Below are positions 6,628 to 13,999 of a DNA stretch of 22,550 nt, in pieces. The notes under the pieces were generated by a model. The model ran no database searches, had not been told where the DNA came from, and saw only the letters and a program-made list of their open reading frames with translations. A program made the translations under genes and the position numbers. The stretch's first letter is position 1. Each line of letters starts with the position of its first letter. This stretch comes from a virus: the IMG/VR virus record IMGVR_UViG_3300023210_000247, positions 1 to 22,550 of that record; one strand, given 5' to 3'.

Positions 6628-7446
6628 ATGGAAACATTATTAGAAGAGAAAAATCACATGAGAAAGTTAATGGGGTTATCTTTGTTAACTGAAGAAGAAA
6701 CCCCTAATACTAATTATACTGGTGGTGATATTTTAGATGCGACAATGTTAAATGTTAGTTCAAAAGAATTACAACCTCTCATAGATGAATTAAATGGTAT
6801 AGTAGTAAATACTTCAAAAAAAGTAGGGGTTAAAAAGCCTAATGATACAAATGGTGTACTTGTTACGTTAGTTAGTAAAAATATATCTAAATCACAAATG
6901 AATGGTACAAATTTTCAACAAATTCAAGTTGGGGATAGAAATGGAGGTGTACCTAACCAGTTTATGGAAAATGACACTTCTTTTGACTCTGTGTTTGTTC
7001 AGAACTTATATGGTAAAATCACTCCAAATGAAATAGGTTCACAAAAAGATATAGATGGTGGTACGTATTGGTTATCTAAGCGTTTTAATGATGAATCTAA
7101 AGGTGATAAAAATTATGAAAATTTCTTTAATAAAACAAAAAAATCCAAGTCTGTTAATATCATCAATAACTTATTTGGTGGAAAAGGTGGAGATTCGGAT
7201 AGGTTAGCAGCAACTATGTCAGCAATAATGGGATTAAATGATGCAAGTAGGGTGAATGATTTCATCGACACTAACGGTACTCATTCGGGTATAGATGCTA
7301 GAGATGTAGCTATAAATAAATTGTATATTGAATTAAAAAATCTATTAAAACCATATATGGAAAAAAGTAAACAATTCGTAACAGATTTAATAAACAATAA
7401 GTTTAAAAAATTCCAAACATCATTGGTTTCGCAAACTCCAAGGTAA
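6628..7446 (+). CDS. Unrecognised head-module protein, possibly tagged prohead cargo (272 aa)
   Basis: I do not recognise the family. The N-terminus is MRKLMGLSLLTE|EE after a short METLLEEKNH leader, so residues 20-22 (LTE) provide a possible gp21-type cleavage site after E22. An alternative start at M11 would keep the same motif. The remainder is hydrophilic and contains the conserved-looking stretches GGTYWLSKRFNDESKGDKNY, NNLFGGKGGDSDRLAATMSA and a helical C-terminus (residues about 230-265). It lies directly before the prohead protease, and the promoter regions of the two genes are near-identical 45-bp repeats, so they are probably expressed together late. A role inside the head is inferred from location and N-terminus only. 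Confidence 0.82.
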   Translation: METLLEEKNHMRKLMGLSLLTEEETPNTNYTGGDILDATMLNVSSKELQPLIDELNGIVVNTSKKVGVKKPNDTNGVLVTLVSKNISKSQMNGTNFQQIQVGDRNGGVPNQFMENDTSFDSVFVQNLYGKITPNEIGSQKDIDGGTYWLSKRFNDESKGDKNYENFFNKTKKSKSVNIINNLFGGKGGDSDRLAATMSAIMGLNDASRVNDFIDTNGTHSGIDARDVAINKLYIELKNLLKPYMEKSKQFVTDLINNKFKKFQTSLVSQTPR

Positions 7447-7502
7447 TTAATACATAACTTTTATTTTACATTTAATATAGTCATTTTTTTTCATTTAAAC
7501 AA

Positions 7503-7547
7503 AAAAAATAGAGTTTTTATAGTAATGATATATTTATAATTAAAGTA
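7503..7547 (+). repeat. 45-bp promoter-region repeat, copy 2
   Basis: Near-identical copy (44/45) of 6579-6623. It carries the late-type motif 11 nt before the protease ATG. It lies in the 111-nt gap between the 6628 gene and the protease gene, which otherwise contains only AT-rich sequence. Confidence 0.95.
7527..7544 (+). promoter_or_regulatory. Putative late promoter motif (core ATATTTAT), upstream of protease gene
   Basis: Core ATATTTAT at 7530-7537 in the context GATATATTTATAATTAAAG, 20 nt before the ATG at 7558. Confidence 0.55.
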
Positions 7548-7557
7548 AATCATTATT

Positions 7558-8247
7558 ATGGAAATAATTAAAAAAAACGAAATAAATAAAAAAGGCATTC
7601 TCATCGAATATGATGCTGGATACATTTCCCCAAAAGATAATAAAAGTTTCATTAACGAAGTTAGTAAACTATCAGAAGGTCAACAAGTAGTTAGTGACCC
7701 TTTAATTGTTTATGCTGTTATGCAAAAATATGGGGTGGAGAATAAAAATGAAAGGGTGTACCCTGAAGCTCTATTAAGAAAAGAAGCGGAAAACTATTTA
7801 AAACTTGTTAAAGAAAAAAGAGCAATGGGTGAAGCTGATCACCCAGAGAGTTCTATTATCGCAGTAAGTAGGATATCTCATAACGTCATAGACTTATGGT
7901 GGGAAGGTAATGTATTAATGGGAAAACTCCAAATCATTATGTCACCAGGTTTCGTTAATCAAGGAATTATTTCATGTGAAGGTGATAGAGTGGCTAACTA
8001 CATTCGTCAAGGATTAAAAATCGGTGTATCATCAAGAGGTGTTGGTTCGTTAGAAAAAGAAAATGGTAAGAACATAGTACAAGATGATTACGAACTAATC
8101 TGCTGGGACATTGTAACTTCCCCATCAACTCCTGGGTCTTGGATATATAATGAAGAACCATCTAGAGAACAACAAATGTCAGAGTCTAATAAAAAGAATG
8201 AAGATAATTTATTAAAAGATTCTTTATCTAATTTTTTATTAGATTAA
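7558..8247 (+). CDS. Prohead core protease (T4 gp21-like serine protease)
   Basis: This enzyme matures the prohead by cutting scaffold, capsid protein and internal proteins after L/I-x-E. The 229-residue length is close to T4 gp21 (212). The expected catalytic His is H95 in GEADHPESS and the catalytic Ser is S158 or S159 in IGVSSRGVGS, the spacing and context of the herpes/HK97-type protease fold. The stretch YELICWDIVTSPSTPGSWI is also typical of the family. Candidate self-cleavage sites near the N-terminus are INE|V (after E34) and LSE|G (after E40). It lies immediately upstream of scaffold and capsid genes, as in T4. The acidic C-terminal tail is probably a scaffold-binding or self-cleavage region. 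Confidence 0.95.
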   Translation: MEIIKKNEINKKGILIEYDAGYISPKDNKSFINEVSKLSEGQQVVSDPLIVYAVMQKYGVENKNERVYPEALLRKEAENYLKLVKEKRAMGEADHPESSIIAVSRISHNVIDLWWEGNVLMGKLQIIMSPGFVNQGIISCEGDRVANYIRQGLKIGVSSRGVGSLEKENGKNIVQDDYELICWDIVTSPSTPGSWIYNEEPSREQQMSESNKKNEDNLLKDSLSNFLLD

Positions 8248-8294
8248 AAAAAACCCTAAAAAAAGTACTAAAAAAAATCTTTTTATGTTTTATT

Positions 8295-8306
8295 GCATAT
8301 TTATTA
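8295..8306 (+). promoter_or_regulatory. Putative late promoter motif (core ATATTTAT), upstream of scaffold gene
   Basis: Core ATATTTAT at 8297-8304, 62 nt before the scaffold ATG, farther than for the other genes. The extra leader contains the hairpin at 8308-8331. Confidence 0.45.
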
Positions 8307-8307
8307 A

Positions 8308-8331
8308 AAAATGCGTATGTGTACGCGTTTT
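8308..8331 (+). other. Hairpin in the leader of the scaffold/capsid transcript
   Basis: AAAATGCGTA (8308-8317) pairs with TACGCGTTTT (8322-8331) through 10 bp including one G-U, with a TGTG loop. It is the most GC-rich spot in the intergenic region. If the upstream motif is a promoter, the stem lies at the 5' end of the mRNA and could protect it. As a terminator for the protease gene it is weak because only four T follow. Confidence 0.65.
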
Positions 8332-8366
8332 AATATAATAATAAAATAATTTTAAAAAAAATTAAA

Positions 8367-9743
8367 ATGGCTGAGAAAAAGAAATCAATCATCGAAGAGG
8401 CTTTGTTAGAAGCAAAGACTTTAGAGGATGCCTTAAAAGCCAACACGAAAGAAATGCTTTCGGCGCATATGTCGAAAGAAATTGAAAGTATCGTAGAGTC
8501 GTCTTTGAGAGAAAAAGATGAAGAAACTATTGAATTAGACGATATTGAATTAAAAGGATCCGCAGATGATATGGACGTTGAGTTAGAACTTGACAATGAA
8601 GATGACGATTCAGAAGAATCTGAAGAGTTGGGGATGGAAGTTATGGATTTACCAGATGATGGTGAAGAAGTTGCTGATATCGAATTAGACCTCGACACTG
8701 ATCTAGATTTAGATGGTGAAGAAGAACTAGAATTAGACCTTGAACCTATGGGGATGGAATTGGGTATGGACGATGTATTAGATATGACAATGTCTTCAGA
8801 TGATGAAGTTGTTAAAGTATTTAAGAAATTAGGTCCAGACGATGAAGTTGAAGTAGTTAAAGACGCTGATGGAATTCATTTGACAGATAACGAAACGGGT
8901 GCAGAGTATTACATTAAAGAATCTTTGGAAGAAATGGAAATGATAGACGAAGATGATGAAATGTGTGAAGGTTGCGGTATGGACGAAGATGACGAAGTTG
9001 TGTATGAAATCGAAATGGCTGATGAATTAGGTGAAGGACACCAAAGTTTTTCTGACCGTAGAAGTGAAAGAAGAGGGATGAGAAAACATTATGGTGAAAA
9101 CCCTGATGGTTTGGATGCTCACTTATCACATTCTAAACAAGGGTATAACGATAGAATGGATGACTCATTAGGTATGGATGAAGATTATGGAATGGATGAA
9201 GATGATGATGCTTCTTTGGAGGAAGATCATACATTGGCTAGAACTAAAGGATACCAGAGAAAAGGTGGACATAGAAATAGACAAACTTCTGAAACTAGAA
9301 ATTCACGTAAACCAGTCATTACTAGAAAACCAAAAACTAATACTGTTGCAGAATCTAAAATGTTAAAAGAGTACAATGAGTTGAAAGGTAAAAATACCGA
9401 ATACAAAAAAGCTCTTAATATATTTAAAGACAAACTTAATGAAGTGGCTCTATTCAATACTAACTTAGCGTATGTAAATAGATTGTTCACAGAAAATTCG
9501 ACAACTAAAAAAGAAAAAATGTTAATTCTTAAGAGGTTTGACAATGCTGATACAATCAAAGAATCTAAATCTATTTATAAAACAATTAAAACTGAGTTAG
9601 ATGCGAAGACACCAATCAGTGAGTCTGTTGAAAATAAAGTTAATAAAACTGTTAAGTCTTCAAAATCTGATTTGAATGAATCTACTGCTTATGTAGACCC
9701 ACAAATTTCAGCGATTAAAGATTTAATGAAAAGAATATCATAA
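8367..9743 (+). CDS. Prohead scaffold (core) protein, T4 gp22-like
   Basis: The scaffold fills the prohead, sets its size and is degraded by the protease before packaging. The call rests on position between protease and capsid protein, an extremely acidic middle (about residues 54-300, rich in Asp/Glu/Met), and a helical basic C-terminal part (about 340-458) with the block LNEVALFNTNLAYVNRLFTE. At 458 residues it is much longer than T4 gp22 (269), mostly from the acidic region. Several gp21-type sites are visible: LLE|A after E15, LNE|V, and LNE|S near the C-terminus (SDLNE|STAYVDP), the last identical to the capsid site. A CEGCGMDEDDE segment adds an unusual Cys pair. The capsid gene follows after 34 nt. 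Confidence 0.9.
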   Translation: MAEKKKSIIEEALLEAKTLEDALKANTKEMLSAHMSKEIESIVESSLREKDEETIELDDIELKGSADDMDVELELDNEDDDSEESEELGMEVMDLPDDGEEVADIELDLDTDLDLDGEEELELDLEPMGMELGMDDVLDMTMSSDDEVVKVFKKLGPDDEVEVVKDADGIHLTDNETGAEYYIKESLEEMEMIDEDDEMCEGCGMDEDDEVVYEIEMADELGEGHQSFSDRRSERRGMRKHYGENPDGLDAHLSHSKQGYNDRMDDSLGMDEDYGMDEDDDASLEEDHTLARTKGYQRKGGHRNRQTSETRNSRKPVITRKPKTNTVAESKMLKEYNELKGKNTEYKKALNIFKDKLNEVALFNTNLAYVNRLFTENSTTKKEKMLILKRFDNADTIKESKSIYKTIKTELDAKTPISESVENKVNKTVKSSKSDLNESTAYVDPQISAIKDLMKRIS

Positions 9744-9777
9744 TAATAATAACAAAATAAAAAAACTCAAAAATAAA

Positions 9778-11535
9778 ATGGGACATTTATTAAATTCAGG
9801 TGAAGTCGGAAATATCGGACTTGAACACCTAAAACAAATAAGATCTAAAACTATTTCAAAGTGGAACAAAATTGGTTTCCTAGAAGGTTTAAAAGGTCAC
9901 GTAAAAGAGAACATTGCTCAGTTATATGAAAACCAAGCATCCTCTATGCTAAACGAATCAACGGGAGCTGGCTCCTCTGGTTCATTTGAGACTGTCGTCT
10001 TTCCAATCGTAAGACGTGTATTCTCTAAATTATTGGCTAATGACATCGTATCAGTACAAGCGATGAACATGCCAATTGGAAAATTATTCTACTTTGTACC
10101 AAAAACATCATCTACACAAGTTCCTTTGAACGGTAGTAATGGTGATGGTAATGGTGCATTACCAGAATGTGTAATTAGTGGATGTAATGCTGATACAGTT
10201 ATCACTCCATTCTTAACTAAATCACTTTATGATTTATTTTATAATGATGGTTTATTTGACGCATCTAAAGGTAAAAAAGTTATTTTTGCTGGTGCTGGTT
10301 ACTATGGTGTAACTATTAATGCTGCTGGTGAGAATGTTACTACAGCTTTGGCTTCTCAGCCTTTAGCTTCTGACAATTCATTTAGAAGTGTTAAGATGTG
10401 TGTAACAGGATTCTCTGACACAAATGCTGGTAGATTAACTGGTCCAGATGGTAATGAAATGGATACTGAAACTTTCTTAGCTTCTTTAAATGTTGTTTCA
10501 GAAGTTGAAATAGTTGATAACGATGGTAAAACAATCATCGCTGCTGGTGGTGCAGTACCATTTAGATTAGTGGCTCAAGTATATGGAAAAGGTATTGTAA
10601 ATTACAATAATATCTGTACTCCTGATGGTTGTCTATTAATTGAATTAGATTTGACACACCCAGCGTGTATCGATTGTGGTTCTGCTAACCTTGATGGTTA
10701 TGTAGGTGCCGCTTCAGGTTCAACATTCCCATTGACTGGGTTTACAGTTGCTTGGAGTAGATACGAAACATTAGAATTTGCTACTGAGATGGGAGAAGTT
10801 TCTTTCGAACTTGATGAAGTAGTTGTTTCTGTTACGGAAAGAAAACTAAGAGCTACTTGGTCTCCAGAATTGGCACAAGATGTTAGTGCATTCCACAACA
10901 TTGATGCTGAAGCTGAATTAACAGCTTTATTGTCTGAACAAGTTGCGGCTGAAATCGATAGAGAGATCTTGAGAGATTTGAGAGTCGGTGGAGCTTGGAC
11001 ATTGAGATGGGATTACAACGGATGGAAAAGAACGACTAGTGGTGGTTTCAACGCTTACACTCAAAAAGAGTGGAATCAAACGTTGATTACTAAAGTAAAT
11101 CAAGTTTCTGCTCAAATTCACAAAGCAACTTTAAGAGGTGGTGCGAACTTTGTCGTAGTATCTTCTGAAGTTTCAGCGATTTTTGACGACTTGGAATACT
11201 TCCACGTATCAAACGCTAATCCAGAACAGGATCAGTACAATATGGGAATTGAGAAAATTGGTTCATTAGGTGGACGTTACACTGTGTATCGTGACCCTTA
11301 CGCTCCAGCTAACTCAATCATCATTGGACATAAAGGTAAGTCTTTATTGGATACTGGGTACATTTATGCACCTTACGTACCGTTACAACTTACTCCAACG
11401 TTGCAAAACCCGTTCAACTTCGCACCAACGAAGGGTATCATGACGAGATACGCTAAGAAGATGGTTAATAACCGATTCTATGGTACGATTACAGTTGATG
11501 GTGTTCAAACGTTTGACATCAATGAATTGAGATAG
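9778..11535 (+). CDS. Major capsid protein (T4 gp23-like)
   Basis: This protein forms the hexamer shell with the HK97 fold. The N-terminal 60 residues are a helical, basic propeptide ending in SSMLNE|STGAG. A gp21-type cut after E60 is very close to T4 gp23, which is cut after E65. The family core is clear at FPIVRRVFSKLLANDIVSVQ (residues 75-94) and in the C-terminal part (DYNGWKRTTSGGF, FVVVSSEVSAIF, TPTLQNPFNFAPTKGIMTRY). At 585 residues it is about 60 longer than T4 gp23 (521), with extra length around residues 115-350. That region has seven Cys, including C280-x4-C285-x11-C297-x2-C300. No late-type motif precedes it, so it is probably transcribed with the scaffold gene. Codon use includes more GC-ending codons than neighbours, as expected for a highly expressed gene. 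Confidence 0.97.
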   Translation: MGHLLNSGEVGNIGLEHLKQIRSKTISKWNKIGFLEGLKGHVKENIAQLYENQASSMLNESTGAGSSGSFETVVFPIVRRVFSKLLANDIVSVQAMNMPIGKLFYFVPKTSSTQVPLNGSNGDGNGALPECVISGCNADTVITPFLTKSLYDLFYNDGLFDASKGKKVIFAGAGYYGVTINAAGENVTTALASQPLASDNSFRSVKMCVTGFSDTNAGRLTGPDGNEMDTETFLASLNVVSEVEIVDNDGKTIIAAGGAVPFRLVAQVYGKGIVNYNNICTPDGCLLIELDLTHPACIDCGSANLDGYVGAASGSTFPLTGFTVAWSRYETLEFATEMGEVSFELDEVVVSVTERKLRATWSPELAQDVSAFHNIDAEAELTALLSEQVAAEIDREILRDLRVGGAWTLRWDYNGWKRTTSGGFNAYTQKEWNQTLITKVNQVSAQIHKATLRGGANFVVVSSEVSAIFDDLEYFHVSNANPEQDQYNMGIEKIGSLGGRYTVYRDPYAPANSIIIGHKGKSLLDTGYIYAPYVPLQLTPTLQNPFNFAPTKGIMTRYAKKMVNNRFYGTITVDGVQTFDINELR

Positions 11536-11557
11536 ACTTAATTTAAAAGTTAATATT

Positions 11558-11589
11558 AAAAGGGTGGGATTTATTTCTCACCCTTTTTT
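11558..11589 (+). terminator. Rho-independent terminator after the major capsid gene
   Basis: AAAAGGGTGGGA (11558-11569) pairs with TCTCACCCTTTT (11576-11587) through a 12-bp stem with one G-U pair, a 6-nt loop (TTTATT) and a T-run to 11589. It lies 22 nt after the capsid stop. Confidence 0.92.
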
Positions 11590-11597
11590 GTTTTACG

Positions 11598-11613
11598 ATA
11601 TATTTATTATTAT
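11598..11613 (+). promoter_or_regulatory. Putative late promoter motif (core ATATTTAT), upstream of 11626 gene
   Basis: Core ATATTTAT at 11600-11607 in the context CGATATATTTATTATTATA, directly after the capsid terminator and 18 nt before the next ATG. A promoter is expected here because of the terminator. Confidence 0.6.
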
Positions 11614-11625
11614 ATTAGCAGTTAT

Positions 11626-12504
11626 ATGAGAATTAAAAAGAAACATGTATTATTAGAATCTAATTTAATTGACACATCAGTTGAGTTTTCCCCACAAGAA
11701 AAAAGACTTCTATGGGTATTAAATAAAGAATTTGGACCACACGACTATAAATCTTTTAATATATGGAAATCAGCGGTATGGTTAATAGAGTTATTTGATA
11801 TACCTTATGATATAGCTTATGAAATATCATACACATATTATTATAATGGTGATAAGTTATTTAGTGAACATAAGCCGTTAAGAAAGTTACAAAATACTAC
11901 TGAAATATTTTTTAGACATTTGGTTGATTTTATTAGGGACTTTAAAGTGGAGTTATCATCCAAATCCACTGGCGATAATGATGGAGATAATGATTCACAT
12001 GTAGGTATTTTAGATATAGATTTTATTGATGATGATTATGGTAATTATAAAACAGAATTTCTCCAAAGAAATATACTTTTTTGGGATAATAGTTATGGGT
12101 TTACTTTATATATCCCACTAAATGCTCGTGAGGTTGGGGAATGGCCCAATAAAAAATATCTTTATAGTACAGAAACTGACCCTAGGTTAATTATGGTTAG
12201 TGTTAAGTTTAGTGAAATAAAAACACCTAATGAGGATGATAAATATGATTATGAGGGTGACCCTGATAAATTTAAGGTAGATGTGAATATTAGAATTGGT
12301 AATGACACTACATCTGGAAAAGAGGGTGGTGGTTATTCATTAGATAATTGGATGAGTTTTGATGTACCTACACCTAAACCATTATCTAAAGAAAAAATAC
12401 ATGATACTTTAAAGGGCATTTATAATGATGTAATAGAAAAACTTAAAAAAACAAAGTTTAATTTACCATCTGGTGTTGAACCATTAAATTTAAATGATAT
12501 TTAA
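11626..12504 (+). CDS. Unrecognised late protein after the capsid gene; 3' end altered by a tandem duplication
   Basis: The family is not recognised. The 292-residue product starts MRIKKKHVLLE|S, a short basic segment like the starts of the tagged proteins at 4829 and 5670 and ending in LLE, a gp21-type site. The body is acidic, aromatic and mixed alpha/beta, with FGFTLYIPL-like beta stretches around residues 140-165 and a helical C-terminus. In T4 the vertex protein gp24 follows gp23, but I see no gp24-like sequence. The last 20 codons lie in a 58-bp tandem duplication. The duplication creates the present stop; without it the frame would continue KTND to a stop at 12572-12574. The gene is the last on the + strand before the convergent junction. 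Confidence 0.85.
   Translation: MRIKKKHVLLESNLIDTSVEFSPQEKRLLWVLNKEFGPHDYKSFNIWKSAVWLIELFDIPYDIAYEISYTYYYNGDKLFSEHKPLRKLQNTTEIFFRHLVDFIRDFKVELSSKSTGDNDGDNDSHVGILDIDFIDDDYGNYKTEFLQRNILFWDNSYGFTLYIPLNAREVGEWPNKKYLYSTETDPRLIMVSVKFSEIKTPNEDDKYDYEGDPDKFKVDVNIRIGNDTTSGKEGGGYSLDNWMSFDVPTPKPLSKEKIHDTLKGIYNDVIEKLKKTKFNLPSGVEPLNLNDI
12443..12500 (+). repeat. 58-bp tandem repeat, unit 1
   Basis: Exact 58-bp unit lying inside the C-terminal codons of the 11626 gene and directly abutting unit 2. The length is not a multiple of three, so the duplication shifted the frame at the 3' end. Confidence 0.98.
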
Positions 12505-12558
12505 AAAAACAAAGTTTAATTTACCATCTGGTGTTGAACCATTAAATTTAAATGATAT
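12501..12558 (+). repeat. 58-bp tandem repeat, unit 2
   Basis: Exact copy of 12443-12500. It contains the present stop (12502-12504) of the 11626 gene and then a non-coding remnant of the old gene end up to 12574. The rest of the convergent junction (12559-12578) is AT-rich with no clear terminator. Confidence 0.98.
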
Positions 12559-12578
12559 TAAAACAAATGATTAATAAA

Positions 12579-13976
12579 TTATTCTTTTTGATTAACTACA
12601 CTAAATTTTAGTTTGGTAGTATAAGTCTTAACTAATTCGTTAGAAGTTAACTTAATATCGATATAATATTCATTAGGTATAAACCAAGAAGTATCTAAAA
12701 TAAAATAATTTCTAAGAAACGCTCTATTAACATCTTCCCAGTCAATTACATTTACTTGTGTCGTACCTTCTCTAATCCATAATCTATATTGTAAACCATC
12801 AATTACACTTGATTGGTTAATTGTATATGGTAATCTAGCGTTAACAAATACTTTTCTTTTATCACCCCTTTTAATTTTTTCATCTCTTTTAATCCCACTT
12901 AAAGAAACTTCATATTCTATGGGTAAAGATTCACTATCACCAAAATTATAATAAATGTCATCAGATTTAATTTCAAAGTCTAACGTCACATCCGGACGAT
13001 CAATACCATTTATTTTTATATCTCCCCAAGTATCGGTAAATAAAACACAATTTTCTTGAGTTATCGGAACAAATACGTCAACATAATAGATCCCTGTTGT
13101 TGTCTGTATTGTTTGTGCTGAAGTAATAGCAGAAAATGTAGACCCATTAGAGTCTTTTATTACTACGCTAGGGTTATTATCTAAATTGGTGGGTTGTCCT
13201 CCGACATTTACGTAAAAATATAGTCTATTAGTCTTACCAGCGTAAAAGTTCTTCCTGTCGTCTCTAATTGGATCATTATAAACTGTCTCTAAGAATGGTT
13301 CATAATATGTTTGAGTATGTCTAGTGAAGAACCCTACATATTGAGACGGGTTTTTAATTAATAATTCTAAATCTCTTTCAAAAGCAACCCCATACCCATA
13401 ATTGGTTGTACCACCAGTAATTAAACTATTAACTTCATCAGTTATAACCATAGAAATATCTTCATTACCCTTATCAAAATGTTGTGTAGCAACTGTAATT
13501 CCTGATGGGGAACCAGAATAGACACCACCATCGTCCCATTGGGTAGTTGTCTCAGAATTTAACCAATTACTAGCCGATTCTACAAAAGTGATATTATCTT
13601 CAGATTCAAAACTTAATAATTGTTGGTAGTCATATCCACAACCTTCATCCCATTCTTTGTTAACTCTAAATAAAACTAAATCAAAGGATGAAGTTCTTTG
13701 TTTACCATCTAATAATTTTTGAGCTTGTAAATCTTTATCGAAAAATGAACTGTTTGTCATTCTTAATGTGTGAACTACTTTAGATAAGTCACCAAGTTCT
13801 CCAGAAGTGTATCTATTTTGTAAATCTGTTACATCAAAATATAATAAATGTCTTGTGTAGTCGGCTGTAGTATCTTTACCACCATAATAAATTTCTGCAA
13901 TAGGATTTCTACCAGTATTTATCTGAGTATTTTTTATTATGGTATTGTTTTTATCTATGTATGATCTAATTAGCAT
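12579..13976 (-). CDS. Putative virion structural protein, beta-rich (465 aa)
   Basis: No firm family assignment. The 465 residues are dominated by beta-type sequence. The first 230 residues resemble a secreted or structural beta-sandwich of the DNRLRE kind (RSYIDKNN, RHLLYFDVTDLQNR, VNKEWDEGCGYDYQ). The C-terminal 200 residues look like two Ig-like or similar beta domains (YFYVNVGGQPTNL, GIYYVDVFVPI, EYEVSLSGIKRDEKI). There is no signal peptide. It lies just downstream of the gp5-like spike gene and has its own late-type motif, so a baseplate, neck or tail-fibre part is likely. I infer this from location and composition. Confidence 0.75.
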   Translation of the reverse strand: MLIRSYIDKNNTIIKNTQINTGRNPIAEIYYGGKDTTADYTRHLLYFDVTDLQNRYTSGELGDLSKVVHTLRMTNSSFFDKDLQAQKLLDGKQRTSSFDLVLFRVNKEWDEGCGYDYQQLLSFESEDNITFVESASNWLNSETTTQWDDGGVYSGSPSGITVATQHFDKGNEDISMVITDEVNSLITGGTTNYGYGVAFERDLELLIKNPSQYVGFFTRHTQTYYEPFLETVYNDPIRDDRKNFYAGKTNRLYFYVNVGGQPTNLDNNPSVVIKDSNGSTFSAITSAQTIQTTTGIYYVDVFVPITQENCVLFTDTWGDIKINGIDRPDVTLDFEIKSDDIYYNFGDSESLPIEYEVSLSGIKRDEKIKRGDKRKVFVNARLPYTINQSSVIDGLQYRLWIREGTTQVNVIDWEDVNRAFLRNYFILDTSWFIPNEYYIDIKLTSNELVKTYTTKLKFSVVNQKE

Positions 13977-13984
13977 ATTTTCTT

Positions 13985-13999
13985 TACATATAAATATAT
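13985..13999 (-). promoter_or_regulatory. Putative late promoter motif (core ATATTTAT on - strand)
   Basis: On the - strand the core ATATTTAT occupies 13997-13990, in the context TAATATATTTATATGTAAAG, 13 nt before the ATG of the 12579-13976 gene. Confidence 0.5.

Noticed and set aside
8330-8698. 122-codon - strand frame opposite the scaffold gene
   Set aside because: Ser-rich product arising from the antisense of Asp/Glu codons.
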